64,000 bases of DNA, from contig CANNZV010001179.1 of NCBI GenBank assembly GCA_947561585.1, forward strand, positions 179,057-243,056. Reading direction: 5' to 3'. Origin of the DNA: Caprella mutica. Its lineage: Eukaryota; Arthropoda; Malacostraca; Amphipoda; Caprellidae. The stretch's first letter is position 1. Every line of letters begins with the position of its first letter. The translations under genes were made by a program, and so were the position numbers. Positions 1 to 12,151 of the stretch are shown piece after piece. A model generated the notes under the pieces. It searched no databases and was not told the DNA's origin. It saw only the letters and a program-made list of their open reading frames with translations.

Positions 1-1563
1 TTTCAAGGATTTTCATTTGTCCACACTCCGTTTTTTTTTTGATGGAGGCAAAAGAACTTCTAATCAGCCCAAACGATTCATCGACAATGTTGGATGATTG
101 CTGCAGAATCCATTCACAAAATTACTTTCTCTGTGCTTTGGGGACATAAGTTAAAGGTTGAACTGAAGTATAATGATAAAAACAGTAACAAACTTCAGGT
201 CTAACGATCCTCCACAACGTGGTTTAGGGTGAAATATTCTGAGAAGCTTTTCTGAGAGATCAACTGGAGGTTTCTTCAAAGAATCTCTTCACCTTCTGAA
301 CCACTGCTTCTGTTTTTTTTGGTTTGCTTTTTCTTATGGAATGAACCCGTCTCATTGAAAAGATCTTGAACTGTTGTGAACTTTTCAGGTGGTAAGAGTT
401 AGTCACCCTTCCGCTAATCTTGAAGTGAAGAATTAATTCTCGGCGTACTGTTGAAGGAGAAGGTGTTTTTGGTATGCTGCGGGACGATCTATAGAAAACA
501 TTTTCCAGGTTGATGATCAATAAGAGTTTTTATAGAGTGATAAAAATCCACTCTTTATGAAACAAATAGCGTATACAAAATACGACTTGAAGCATCTTAA
601 GCTTTCCCAATTCGCAATTTAAACATAACGCTTCTGAAGAAACACAGTGTAGTACGCTTTTCTCATACCAACAGTTTTCTAGTACGCTTTTACAATTCAA
701 ATTTTAGATAGATTAATACATCATATATCCATCAAACTATACAAGCTACACCAAGCTTCCTTTCAACTAGGATTAGAAATTAAAAGGAAGAGCCATTGAA
801 ATTTCATTGAAACCTCTCATAATAATAAAAAAAAAAAATTCAGAATGAAAGAACATGATAGAAAATTTCAAGTAACCAAAAGATATTCATTTAAAAAATT
901 AGCTATTTTAAAACATACAAAAATATATTTTTTTATAGCATATCGCACCTACCTTATTTATGATGTGATTAACAAAATCTTCTCTGGCCCCACCATGACT
1001 TTCTCCCTGGGTAGAGTTTATTGCTGAGAAATAAAGTGTCAAAGTTTTCACAGAGAGAAAGGTTTGCATTTGGTGAAGCAGTCTCAGAGGAAGCACTTTA
1101 GCTCCACTGGGGTCTAATTTGACTGCGATTTAGTCACCACCAATTCAATTGGACAGGAGTTAGTGCCTCTGAAAGGCCTGTAGCTACATGAATAGTCAAA
1201 GGATTAGCAGCTAGCTTTGCGTTTGTCAGCCAAATGAATAAATACATCACTATTTACCATGCCTCAGTTACTGTGACGAATGTTGTTATACTACACATGC
1301 TTAATTTTGTACACATTTCTCATGTTTCATTCAGTGGAAATTGTGTTGGAGAAATGAATTCATTAGTTTCATGAAATTCTTGAGAAAATACACCTGCCTT
1401 TTTAAAATAAGTAAATATTATTTAAATGTAAATTATCCTGCATTTAGCAAATGGAATATCATATTATTTCGAACCATGAAATATAGTTATTAATTATATG
1501 AGATGAGTGTAAATATCATTGTTATTCCACTGATTTAACAAAGTAACTACATGTATTACATTT
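1..1563. other. AT-rich spacer, no supported gene
   Basis: No splice-bounded exon or recognisable protein was found. An 86-codon open frame lies on the minus strand at 260-520; its C-terminal part is basic (KSKPKKTEAVVQKVKRFFEE) and could be a transposon relic, but I cannot place it in a family. The other short open frames here overlap on both strands and look random. Confidence 0.5.
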
Positions 1564-1640
1564 GTTGACAGAATGTCCTGTCGACGAAATGTCTTTCAAC
1601 AAAATGTCTTTCAACAAAATGTCTTTCAACGAAATGTCTG
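1564..1640 (+). repeat. short 15-bp tandem array
   Basis: About four copies of a 15-bp unit (AAAATGTCTTTCAAC), preceded by a diverged copy containing GTCGAC. Short arrays of this unit length often occur inside the ends of DNA transposons, as at 26789-26915 in this window, but no inverted partner is visible nearby. Confidence 0.7.
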
Positions 1641-1874
1641 CACACCACAACATCAGTAAAAATAACTAACTCTCATTAATTATTCAATCCATCGAATTTT
1701 ATACCCAAAAGGAATATTTCTCCGCAAACCTTCTTTCATCCTGTGATTTCATTCGAATTCCAAGACCCAAAAAGGAAGATCTAGCAGATTGAATTTTGTT
1801 GAGGACTGCAGATATGCACCATATCGCCAATCTGCTGATAATTGCCAACTCGAGCGATCGAATGTCTTTGAAAG

Positions 1875-2352
1875 TAAACTAATATCTAGTGACATTGAGT
1901 GTGGAACATGGATAAACTAATATCTAGTGGCAGTGAATGTGGAACATGGATAAACTAATATCTAGTGGCAGTGAATGTGGAACATGGATAAACTAATATC
2001 TAGTGAATGTGGAACATGGATAAACTAATATCTAGTGGCAGTGAATGTGGAACATGGATAAACTAATATCTAGTGGCAGTGAATGTGGAACATGGATAAA
2101 CTAATATCTAGTGAATGTGGAACATGGATAAACTAATATCTAGTGGCAGTGAATGTGGAACATGGATAAACTAATATCTAGTGAATGTGGAACATGGATA
2201 AACTAATATCTAGTGGCAGTGAATGTGGAACATGGATAATCTAATATCTAGTGAATGTGGAACATGGATAAACTAATATCTAGTGGCAGTGAATGTGGAA
2301 CATGGATAATCTAATATCTAGTGAATGTGGAACATGGATAATCTAATATCTA
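1875..2352 (+). repeat. 38/32-bp alternating minisatellite
   Basis: Thirteen units plus a partial one. The long unit (L, 38 bp) begins TAAACTAATATCTAGTGGCA and ends AATGTGGAACATGGA. The short unit (S, 32 bp) lacks six bases after TCTAGT. The order is LLL S LL S L S L S L S, so the right half is an L-S dimer repeat. Late units carry TAATCTAATATC in place of TAAACTAATATC. There is no coding signal. Confidence 0.95.
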
Positions 2353-2555
2353 TAAAGCAGTATTGCACTAATTGCAGTTAGGCACAGAGCATTGCAACTA
2401 GGCATAGAACATTTTAGCACTAGCATCTCTATTCCTAGTACATGAAGGTTAATATGACAATCATTGTAAATATCCTATCTGCAATCTATTTGCCGATGTC
2501 ATCATCGTAACAATCCAAATTGAGGTTATTAATTGTATATAGCTATTTTTATTAC

Positions 2556-3005
2556 AAGTCCTATATAATGAAGTCCTATATAATGAAGTCCTATATTATG
2601 AAGTCCTATATAATGAAGTCCTATATAATGAAGTCCTATATTATGAAGTCCTATATTATGAAGTCCTATATAATGAAGTCCTATATAGTGAAGTCCTATA
2701 TAATGAAGTCCTATATAGTGAAGTCCTATATAGTGAAGTCCTATATAATGAAGTCCTATATAGTGAAGTCCTATATAATGAAGTCCTATATAATGAAGTC
2801 CTATATAATGAAGTCCTATATAATGAAGTCCTATATAATGAAGTCCTATATAGTGAAGTCCTATATAATGAAGTACTATATAATGAAGTCCTATATAATG
2901 AAGTCCTATAAAGTGAAATCCTATATAATGAAGTCCTATATAATGAAGTCCTATATAATGAAGTCCTATATAATGAAGTCCTATATAATGAAGTCCTATA
3001 TAATG
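2556..3005 (+). repeat. 15-bp minisatellite, 30 copies
   Basis: Exactly 450 bp of AAGTCCTATATAATG with frequent variants TATAGTG and TATTATG. The period is a multiple of three, so long open frames run through it on both strands; they are by-products of repetition, not genes. The rotated unit GTCCTATATAGTGAA matches 13 of 15 positions of the subterminal repeat CTCCTGTATAGTGAA of the pogo-like MITE at 49839-50256. Confidence 0.97.
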
Positions 3006-3149
3006 AACATATTTTGTATAATGAACATATTTTGTATAATGAACATATTTCGTAAAATGAACATATTTTGTATAATGAACATATTTTGTATAATGAACAT
3101 ATTTCGTAAAATGAACATATTTTGTATAATGAACATATTTCGTATAATG
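3006..3149 (+). repeat. 18-bp minisatellite, 8 copies
   Basis: Unit AACATATTTTGTATAATG, with a CGTAAAATG variant in some copies. It abuts the preceding 15-bp array with no spacer and shares TATAATGAA with it across unit boundaries, which suggests that one array was seeded from the edge of the other. Confidence 0.95.
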
Positions 3150-3698
3150 AACATATGGAGGAATAATGAACATATGGAGGAATAATGAACATATGGAGGA
3201 ATATTGAACATATGGAGGAATATTGAACATATGGAGGAATAATGAACATATGGAGGAATATTGAACATATGGAGGAATATTGAACATATGGAGGAATATT
3301 GAACATATGGAGGAATAATGAACATATGGAGGAATATTGAACATATGGAGGAATATTGAACATATGGAGGAATATTGAACATATGGAGGAATAATGAACA
3401 TATGGAGGAATAATGAACATATGGAGGAATAATGAACATATGGAGGAATAATGAACATATGGAGGAATATTGAACATATGGAGGAATAATGAACATATGG
3501 AGGAATAGTGAACATATGGAGGAATAATGAACATTTGGAGGAATAATGAACATATGGAGGAATAATGAACATATGGAGGAATAATGAACATATGGAGGAA
3601 TATTGAACATATGGAGGAATATTGAACATATGGAGGAATATTGAACATATGGAGGAATATTGAACATATGGAGGAATAATGAACATATGGAGGAATAG
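3150..3698 (+). repeat. 19-bp minisatellite, about 29 copies
   Basis: Unit AACATATGGAGGAATAATG with an ATTG variant. It directly follows the 18-bp array and shares ATAATGAACATAT with it. Because 19 is not a multiple of three and the unit lacks stop codons on the minus strand, all three minus frames stay open over several hundred bases. These frames are artefacts of the repeat. Confidence 0.96.
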
Positions 3699-3739
3699 TA
3701 GAGTGAATTGCATTCTCACAAAAAAAACTGGAAATATCA

Positions 3740-6480
3740 ATTATGCGCATAATTAATTACTAATTATGCGTTTTTTCCCTAAGAAAGTTCATAGCGTGTA
3801 ACTCCCGAACCACAGGTGTTCCATCAGTGTAAAACTTTGTAAATTTAAAGAAGACTAGTAAAAAAATTTCCATATAGCTCGAAATTATGAATAACAATAT
3901 GAAATTTACTATTATGATTGAATTCCATTCAAGAATTATACTTTAGACAAAATTCTATTATTAAAGAACATTTTTGAACGAACACTATGAAATGTTAGGC
4001 ATGAATTGTACTCTTTGGAAAGAAAACATTTTGAGAAAATATGCGATAAAAATAATAGGCCTATTCTAAATTATTATAACAATTAAAACAAATAATTAGA
4101 TTCATGGAAATCGTTTAAACACAAGTAAACATCAACCTCTTTGTCATTTATTTTGTTCGCATACTTTTTCTTTTTTCTTCTACCTTTTCCTAGCTGTTTT
4201 AGTCCCCTTGTAAGAAGAGGTCAGTTTCAACTGGTCGTAAATTTTTTATCATCCGTCTGTGTCAGAAAAGCTTTTTATGCATACTTTTATTTATTGAAAC
4301 ATAAGTCCCTTACACGAAGCAAAATGAGTCGGGAGAACCCTTTCACTGTACATAACTTTATCAAGGTAACGACTTAGGACCTGATAGCGGCTATAGTTTT
4401 TAGAACTTCAAAACGGATTTAGCGATGATCCATTTTTATACCTAATACAATTTCAAAAAACGTTTGGTCTATGACCACTTGCTGCAGCTTTGGAAAAAGG
4501 CTTTGATGCTATAAAATTGTTAGGTCGTTATTTCTTACAATTGCCCATATCAATTGAAATTCTTTTTACCTGTGAATTGCTTTGACATTTGAAGTTAAAA
4601 CGAATAGCTAAATCGTTACACAATTTATATTGTATAAATTGTGATAGGACATTTTTATTTTGTTATGTCACATTTGAATGTGACTTTTTATGTGATTCTC
4701 AATATCGGTTCATTGGCTGGTTATATGATTAAATATGTAGTTATTTATTCTTACTTATCTAAGTTCTATTAAATATAGAGGTAGAACATTAATCCTGATA
4801 ACTCTGCCACTGAAAAGAAGAAACTTTAGAGCTGTGGGCCACTAGTCTAGCAAAGTATTTCTTTGGCTAACATTTTCTATTTAAAAGCATCGCAAGGTTC
4901 TTATAGCCAAGTTATTTCGGACTCACTGGAACATTTCATTAATCTTCTTTCTTATACTTTTATAGATCAGATAAATATAAACTTGTGTGAAGTTCAAATT
5001 TTGTAAAAAGTTAAACAATTTTATATTTTTCTTCGAATTTTATAAAATTTTGTAAATTGTAAGAATCTAAGAAATAGTTTTTGTAAAAAGTTAAAATTTT
5101 GATTTTGTAAAAAATGTGTAAATTTAATATATATTCTAGCGGTCTGAATATATATATATATTTATTTATTTCATTTTTCCTTTATGTGACAAGTTATTTC
5201 TAGTAGAAGGTAATTAAAGAGTGTTTCTTCGACATTTCCTCTTAAGAATTCTGTCGAGAAGTTTTCTCATTAAAAATTACTTCACAGTCCACTAGAAATA
5301 ATTCATTGTTTGTGGTGAAGTTTTAATTATTTGATTTGATTTGATGATTTTACCTATTTATTATATCCAAATTAATATTTGTTATCATTAAATCTCCTAG
5401 ATACTTAATGAAAGAATGAATAATTTTAACATATTTATTATATTTTCATTCACACCATTTTTATTTTTGTTACACATATAGGAATATTCCTAGAAAACTT
5501 ATTTTTGAAAAAAAAATGACAGTTTGTCACAAAATTTCTCCGTTTTCTATACACAAGCTGAAATGTTAAGGAGAGACTAAATTATTTTACCGTTTAGATG
5601 GTATCTGGAACTAAATACCCAATTTAAATAAATATAGTGATTCACACAACTACTGCGAACATTCAATTACCCAATGTAAATTCTTTGTTCATGCCGAGAA
5701 AAATAGAAACTGAGCAATATTGCTAAAGAAGATTATAATTTATGTAAATAACTAAAAAAATGGCGGGCAAGGAGACCACTCTTATGCCCAAAAATTACCC
5801 GTGTTGCCCACTCCTGGTCTCGTTGGACATTGGCTAATTTTTCTTATATGAAAAAGAAATTATTTTTCGACCAAAACCATTTAAATTAATTAGGTCTTCA
5901 TAAATTGAAAAGAAATTAAGGTGTAAAAAAGATGTAGGTACACAAAAAAGTTTGAAGTGCACAGGAGGACTTTAACCATCCTGTGCAGATACGCACAGGA
6001 CTTCTATTCGCTTAGTTTTGTCTCAAGTTGATAATCTGTATCGACAATTGGAGCACACGTATACAGGCCCTAATTATTCAGTGTTGCTGCCAATCAATAG
6101 AATAGATGTGTGATACAAACTCAGTAGTTATTAGGTAATATCCCTAATGGACTAATGTGTTGTCAGTAGAACTCTTGACTCAAATAACTTAGTGGAATTA
6201 ACTCGTGAACACGAAGCTGTAAAATATTAAATTATGTAAAAAAGAGTTAGTTGGAAAAAGAAATGGAAAAGGAATATAAAAAGACTACTTTTATTAAGAG
6301 ATGAAATAACGACTATACACATATCAAATAAAGATTACATATTCTGAAATTAGAATTTCGTTTCATTGCTGAATTGGATAATCGTATAGAAAATTCAAAA
6401 CATCCAAGAAAAGCTTAAGTGGAACATCATAGTTGCGAGTAGTTCTGATGGATAGCAGCGATTCACTGAAGATAAATGAC
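3740..6480. other. AT-rich spacer, no supported gene
   Basis: Nothing coding was recognised. The stretch holds two perfect palindromes (4619-4643 and 4667-4684), a T-rich low-complexity tract near 5000-5170, and around 5760-5830 a GC-richer patch. Read on the minus strand, that patch contains AGGAGTGGGCAACACGGG, which resembles the ends of some hAT elements. That last point is weak. Confidence 0.5.
4619..4643. repeat. perfect 11-bp palindrome with a second one 24 bp away
   Basis: CACAATTTATA and TATAAATTGTG face each other around a TTG loop. At 4667-4684, GTCACATT and AATGTGAC face each other around TG. Both would form tight hairpins. The function is unknown and AT-rich DNA gives such pairs by chance at some rate. 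Confidence 0.7.
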
Positions 6481-6503
6481 AGAAGAAATGATGGAGATTT
6501 CAC

Positions 6504-6635
6504 CTGATGTTCCAGAGATTTGCATCAACGAGAGTTTCGTCTGCCTTGAAGCTCCCAGGAGAACTTAGGTATTTTACATCTGCTTCCGTTGCTTCTCCAC
6601 GGTATCTCCGTTTAGATATTCTTACAGTCCGTCTC
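6504..6635 (-). CDS. candidate internal exon of an unidentified host gene
   Basis: Read on the minus strand, this 132-base block is preceded by a good 3' splice site (a pyrimidine-rich run ending TTATTCAG) and followed by a consensus 5' splice site (ATCAG then GTGAAA). The length is 44 codons exactly, so the exon is symmetric: its first base completes a codon and its last two bases start one. The frame has no stop and reads RRTVRISKRRYRGEATEADV at the start and ends with ADETLVDANLWNI. The start is strongly basic and the rest acidic and polar, like a cytoplasmic tail just after a membrane segment, though that is a guess. I do not recognise the protein. No neighbouring exon of the same gene was found in the window. 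The plus strand is also open here, but without matching splice sites. Confidence 0.45.
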
Positions 6636-6925
6636 CTGAATAAGAAATGTACATTGCTTGGCAATGACCTCTCCGACCTCAATAATATTTGGTGCCGTGT
6701 AAGCCTTGCATGTTCTTTTCTTTTGCAGATGGCAAGGGGTTGATTAAAGGGGACATTCCTGTTGCTACATTTAATCTAACGGCGACATTTATTTCTTGGT
6801 GTTCTTTCGTCAGGTTCATACATATCCTCTACAACTGTACCGTCAGTTTGATACATATTTTCTATATTACCTATGTTAGATAGTGAGATATACTAGAAGT
6901 TAATGAATAGGCTTCATAAACTGTG

Positions 6926-7177
6926 CACTGAAAAACAAAAAACGAGCCAAAGTGACTCAAAATTTGAGTTTTCAGTTTGTCCCAAAACCAGCTCAAAAAT
7001 GTGAGTAAATTTGTCTCATTCTAATATTTTACTCACAAACAAGAGTCATATTGACTCCTAATTCAGAGTCAGATTGACTCAGGTAGAGCCAATCAAGAAA
7101 AAGACTACAACATTGGATTTTTGCCAGCCTTGACCCAAATGATGAGTCTGGTTGACTCGCAACTTTTTCTCCGTGTG
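6926..7177. mobile_element. MITE with about 30-bp imperfect inverted ends
   Basis: The left end reads CACTGAAAAACAAAAAACGAG and the inverted right end CACACGGAGAAAAAGTTGCG followed by AGTCAA, so the ends match imperfectly over about 30 bp. The interior is rich in GACTC/GAGTC motifs in both orientations. It has no coding capacity. A target duplication is not clear, so the exact borders are uncertain. Confidence 0.5.
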
Positions 7178-8189
7178 ATATACAGGTTAGAAATCCATTA
7201 CAAAAAGCAAGTTTATAAATATTCCGATACAGAGATTTACACAAATGCTCATTATTGGAATACCATGTCTTGGGAATAGAATTATTTCACTGGAGTATTT
7301 CTAAGAAAACAATCTTCCACTCTTGAATTTCCGGGAACATTTCTTCCGTCAAGACTAACGAATACATCTCCCCTCCCCCATTAATTACAAGAGTTTGTTT
7401 ATTCAATTCACGTATCTCGAACACTTCTCTTTCTCTGCGTGTGACATGCCGCCATGTGAAGCGGAAATAAAGAACTCATCTGATAATTTTATCTGGAATG
7501 ACTAAGGGATATTATTGTCAGTTTCAACAACAAGTTATATAATAATATATAATGATACTTACTTAATAGAAATGAGAACTCTGTAGATGATGTAGGTGGT
7601 TTCTGATATTTGTTAAGATGAAATGTTTATTCGTAATGATTTTTTAGGTAATTTACTTAGATAGGTTATTAGATATATTCAGCGGAATTATCATGTAATT
7701 GGGCCTATCTTATCATTTAATGAGTTCGGTTTTATCATTAGAAATAGTGTGACATCGATTGTTTATTTTTATAAAGCTACCGATGACTATTAGTAATATT
7801 TTATTATCAACTGAGATCGTAAACTTAGTTAAGATATTTTTTATCCGCTCGGGTACAGCAAAATATATCTCCTGATTTATTGGAACTGATGAAAAGTGAA
7901 GTGAATTAATTTATGTTAAGTATTATCCGTTATCGAGATTAAAACGTTCTTTGCAAGGTTTTTAAAGGGACTATTCACAGTAGAATATTCAGATATAAAA
8001 AGTTTTTCACTGTGATCATGGTTGAGTTCAGACCTCTTTGATAGAACTAATATCATCGGTATTTTTAGTCATGTAAAGGAACTATTTTACAAACCAGATT
8101 TCTAATCTGAGCTCTCAATATATGGCATTGAGAGTTTCACATCAAGGTTCTGCCTCATAACTTTTTGAGATTGGTATCACCATGTAAAT
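7178..8189. other. AT-rich spacer, nothing recognised
   Basis: No gene, array or convincing transposon end was seen. Confidence 0.5.
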
Positions 8190-8300
8190 ATAGAGACGGT
8201 TAAAATTGGAAGCGGAACCTATTGTGAATGGAGTGCCTCAAGGTTCAATCTTGGGATCAATTTTATTCATTGTTTTCATTTAATCTGCATATTATTTTCA
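8190..8300 (+). pseudogene. LINE reverse-transcriptase relic
   Basis: A plus-strand frame starting around 8200 reads PIVNGVPQGSILGSILFIVF before a stop. GVPQGSILGP-LLF is the conserved RT block just before the catalytic FADD region in CR1/Jockey-group LINEs. Flanking sequence is too decayed to extend the match. It is a short fragment of an old insertion, different in sequence from the younger LINE at 18.5-22.5 kb, whose same block reads GLYQGAILSPILFN. Confidence 0.6.
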
Positions 8301-11300
8301 ATGTGTTTACTCTTGATATTGGTGACAGAAAGTTGGATGTTCATTCATTAGTCAAATACCACGCTGGTTCTATTACTGACATCATTAATTATAGAGCCAT
8401 GCAAAAGTTTACCCCTGGCCTCGAGTAAACAAGATATTGATGGAAATGTTCAAATATAAATAATTTTCGAAAACCTATACTATTAGTGCAGCTTTAATTA
8501 TATCATAGATTGTAAAGTCTTTACTTTCCATAAATACAGAATTGCGTAAATATAGGGACTTTTTATTGAATTTTGAAAATATATTAAAAAAAATAAAGAT
8601 TAAAATTTTTCGACAATTTTGAGTCATCTTCAGGATCTAGAATATTATAGCTATATTATTGTTCTATTTACTTCTTCTTTACCAGTGCAGAGTCCATTGT
8701 AGAGTTTCTGTGAGTTTATACTGGAATAAGGGGAGCATTTTTAGTAGTACTTTTGTGGCAAAAACTCAAAATTCATTGGTGTACCCGCAATAAAGTTAAA
8801 TATTTCTATCGGTGTTACACGCTGTCTATGCGGTTAATCCAAAGGGGTATAACAGTGTCAACTAGATACAAAATCGTAATCGTTACTTTTTATAGTATAT
8901 ATAGTAGTATAATTGTATAATTGGGGGTTACCCTGGAGGGTATTTATTGCTTTTTTTAATTATGTGAATTATTCGATTATTTATATTCCTAATAATATTC
9001 GAAATAGTTCAGTTTTTTCGCATACTTGGTAGCGTGGTAATTTATTAATGTCGAGCAGCTTATATTCAATTACGGGGGAAGATCCCTAGTAAAAATAATC
9101 AATTTGTTTAATTTACTGTTTACGTTACTTGTCAAATTGATAATAAATTCTTCACTTCAAAAACTAAGTATTAAATTAAATAATCAATCGAATTAAATAA
9201 TAAATCATGGAATAGCTGAAGTTAGTGTCCTAAATTAACATCTATATAAGTCATTTAATCAATGATCTATCTTTCTATCGTTTCGTAGAATTACTGTTTT
9301 GCAACATCACAAGTGGTTCTGCATTCTGCCTCAGCTGCTGGTTCAAAATTGTTTTATCTTTCTCTACGGGTATGAGTCTCCAGTAAGGAAAACAGTAGGT
9401 ATATGCTGCTGGAAAATTGCTCACGGAGTTGCAAGGTTGAGCCACTCGTCCAGCATCCTGTCTTAGCCGCTAAGACCGGTTGCTACCTTCATCGACTAAA
9501 CCCTTCAATATGGTACCTAAGGCTGGGGTAAGAGAAGACGTCACCCCGGAGCCATGAGGCTAAAAAACATCTGAGTAACTCTCGTAAACAGGGGAAGTTG
9601 AAACAGGCCTTCATCTTTTCATTCCACCGCATATATATTCTGGTTATTCTACCCAAAACTTGACTATTGGTCTTCATTCCACTTGTGGAAGGTCTCTAAT
9701 TTTATTCTCAGCAAATAAAAACTCTCTAATTCTCAATGATCTTTTCCCCTGAGTTCCTACGCTCCTCATTAATATTTGCCAAAAAACTTTCACACATTCG
9801 AAAACTTAAGGAATACGATACCTTCAAGCTCATTATTTCTATAAAGTAAACCACAGAAAACCATTCGGCATAGAAAGAACTCTATGGCGCTAATTACATA
9901 GCCAATTTATTCATAACATAGTATTTATAACGTCAAGTATCCAATGTGTTGACTCATAATTTGAAAGTGATGTTTTGTTGTCCAGCTAACCATTCATTAA
10001 GGTTTAATTATCAAATACTGGGATTTTTACATTACTGATCCCTGACTAATTTAAAATCACGATTTCAAAATTTCTGTCCTAAAATAATCCTAATTCCTTT
10101 CTCCCGGAACATTGTAAATGTATTGTTAGGTTTAAATTATTTATTCAAAAATGCAATAATTTGATATATATATTTCTATAATTGACACTATATTTAAGAA
10201 CTTCAATTTCATTTGAATGTGAATTAATTTCAATTGTGCATGGGGCAAATTTTTCATTATTTTAGGGTTTTTCTAGAGTTCATATAAAAGAAACTGTAAA
10301 AAATCTATCTTCACAGTTAACTCTTCAATCACACTTACGGTTAATTTAAAGATTAAAGAATCTTTTTTGAACGTTAGATTCTTTATTCACTAATGTTGGA
10401 GCCCTTACAAACTATAGTTGCTTTAAATTTCTTTATAAAGTTACCGTTCATAATTATCAACAACAGTAAAAAAAGAAAAACAAAATACATAGTATAATTT
10501 TGATTAAATGCAAAATACGGTTTATAGTGAAAGAAATGCAAACAAATAAAAATCATATTCTCTATTCTCTACTGCGCCATTGCCTAGAATGAGAGTTTCT
10601 TCATGCTCAAACATTGACTTCATATGGGCAATAAGCATGCATACAGAAATACGTTCGGAAATTGAGAGTATGTATCTGTTATACATACTCTCTTATTAGA
10701 GTCAGACTTTTTACCTGTTTATAGTTAAAGTAAGGTGGAAAGATATTTTAAATTGGAGTTCAGAGTGTATTTCTTTTACATTGTTTCGAATACACTCATT
10801 TAGATATATTTTAGAATTTAAGCAATTTGCTTTGTCGGAGCTGTAATACACATATTATTGGAATTTGTTGATCAATGATTCATGTACTTCAGATCAAGAT
10901 TTCAATTAATTTTTTACAGATATTGTTCATGTAAAAATCATGAAGTTATATCAAATTTCTTCATACCCTATTGTTTTAATATTTATTGTCAATTATTATT
11001 CCTTGATGACTTTCCAAATCAATTTTAATTCTCAATTTGATTTTAAAAACTGTCTTAAGATTCTTAATAGTTACACATTTCCCCCTAAAATATGGAAGCA
11101 ATAAACCTTTGAATGTTCCTGAATTAGAAAAAAATCCTAATTTTAGATAAAATACCATTTTGTTAGCATGACTAAAAAGATAATCATTTACTTCACCAAC
11201 TATTTTCACATTGAACAATTAACAACTTTCACGCTAGAAGTATAGACGGCTGCTAAGGTATTGGTCAAACAATTCCAAACATATTCCAAAACTCTTTTGA

Positions 11301-11890
11301 TATTCCAAAAGAAATCAAAAAGATTTTCACTTCTTGGCAAAGTGGCAGAATGAAAAGTTGTGCAGCAAAAATAGCCTTTATTGAAACTTTCAGGAGATGA
11401 AACAAAACCAAAGGCTTGAATTCTATCGCCGACTGTACTCTGGTAGTAGGATTCTTCAACAAAGATTGTCAGTGAGGAGCTGAAAGAAAATATAAATGAG
11501 AAAACATCTTGAACGAGAAGAGAAAAATGTGAAGCATCATAGTCAGTTTACTGAAAAGAATTTATATGGAGAATAAAAGTTACATTGAAATGTTCGTTTA
11601 AGAAAACTAGTCCTCGGTTTATTTTCTTGAACAGTTTCTTGAAGAAAACGATTTCTTTTATATAGAAATTAAAGATGATTCATAAAAATATCTACGAGTA
11701 AGATTTTCTCTTATTTTCAGTCATAATTCATTTAATTTTTCAAACTATTTTATATGTCTTAGAAATTGGGTATTATTAAAATATCAAAGCAGCTTTATAA
11801 GAAAAAGAAAATCAATCCTTTTCTTTAAATTACATTTTCTACTTTATCGATACCGTTAAGATTGTTATGAGCTACATTTCGCTTATTTAT
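8301..11890. other. AT-rich spacer, no supported gene
   Basis: Only short random open frames were seen. A GC-richer patch at about 9400-9660 is unassigned. An 11-bp hairpin (GAGAGTATGTA / TACATACTCTC) lies near 10664-10692. Confidence 0.5.
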
Positions 11891-11959
11891 CTTGACTTAA
11901 ATTCTCGAAACGAAATTTATTTCAAATGAGAAATTCGCCTTGGTGTTTCGAGTTTCAGA

Positions 11960-12151
11960 CTCTGCGGCAAAATATAATTCTGGTGTGTTCCAGAGCGGAA
12001 GAATTAGGGTGATATAGGGCAGCTGCCGATGAAAACAAGAAAGACACAATTTGAATGTTCCTTTTCTTCTAAAATATTCAGGATATGTCGAATGCAATTC
12101 CCTCTTGGCTTTTAGCCTGATGAATTGTGCATCAAACCATCCCTGATGCAA
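11960..12151 (-). pseudogene. possible LINE fragment (region between endonuclease and RT)
   Basis: The minus strand is open and starts MHQGWFDAQFIRLKAKRELH, then TYPEYFRRKGTFKL. A W-F-[DN] motif followed by a basic, lysine/arginine-rich helix is typical of the linker between the endonuclease and RT of Jockey/CR1-type ORF2 proteins. No other ORF2 motif is visible beside it, so this is tentative. A random open frame is the alternative. Confidence 0.28.

Noticed and set aside
260..520. 86-codon minus-strand frame with a basic C-terminus
   Set aside because: No family recognised and no splice sites; recorded only in the spacer note.
2529..3740. Long open frames of up to 403 codons on the minus strand and 221 on the plus strand
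   Set aside because: They are produced by tandem units without stop codons; no start context, domain or non-repetitive part supports a protein.
5760..5830. hAT-like terminal sequence AGGAGTGGGCAACACGGG on the minus strand
   Set aside because: Only one end is seen, with no 8-bp duplication and no partner, so no element is called.
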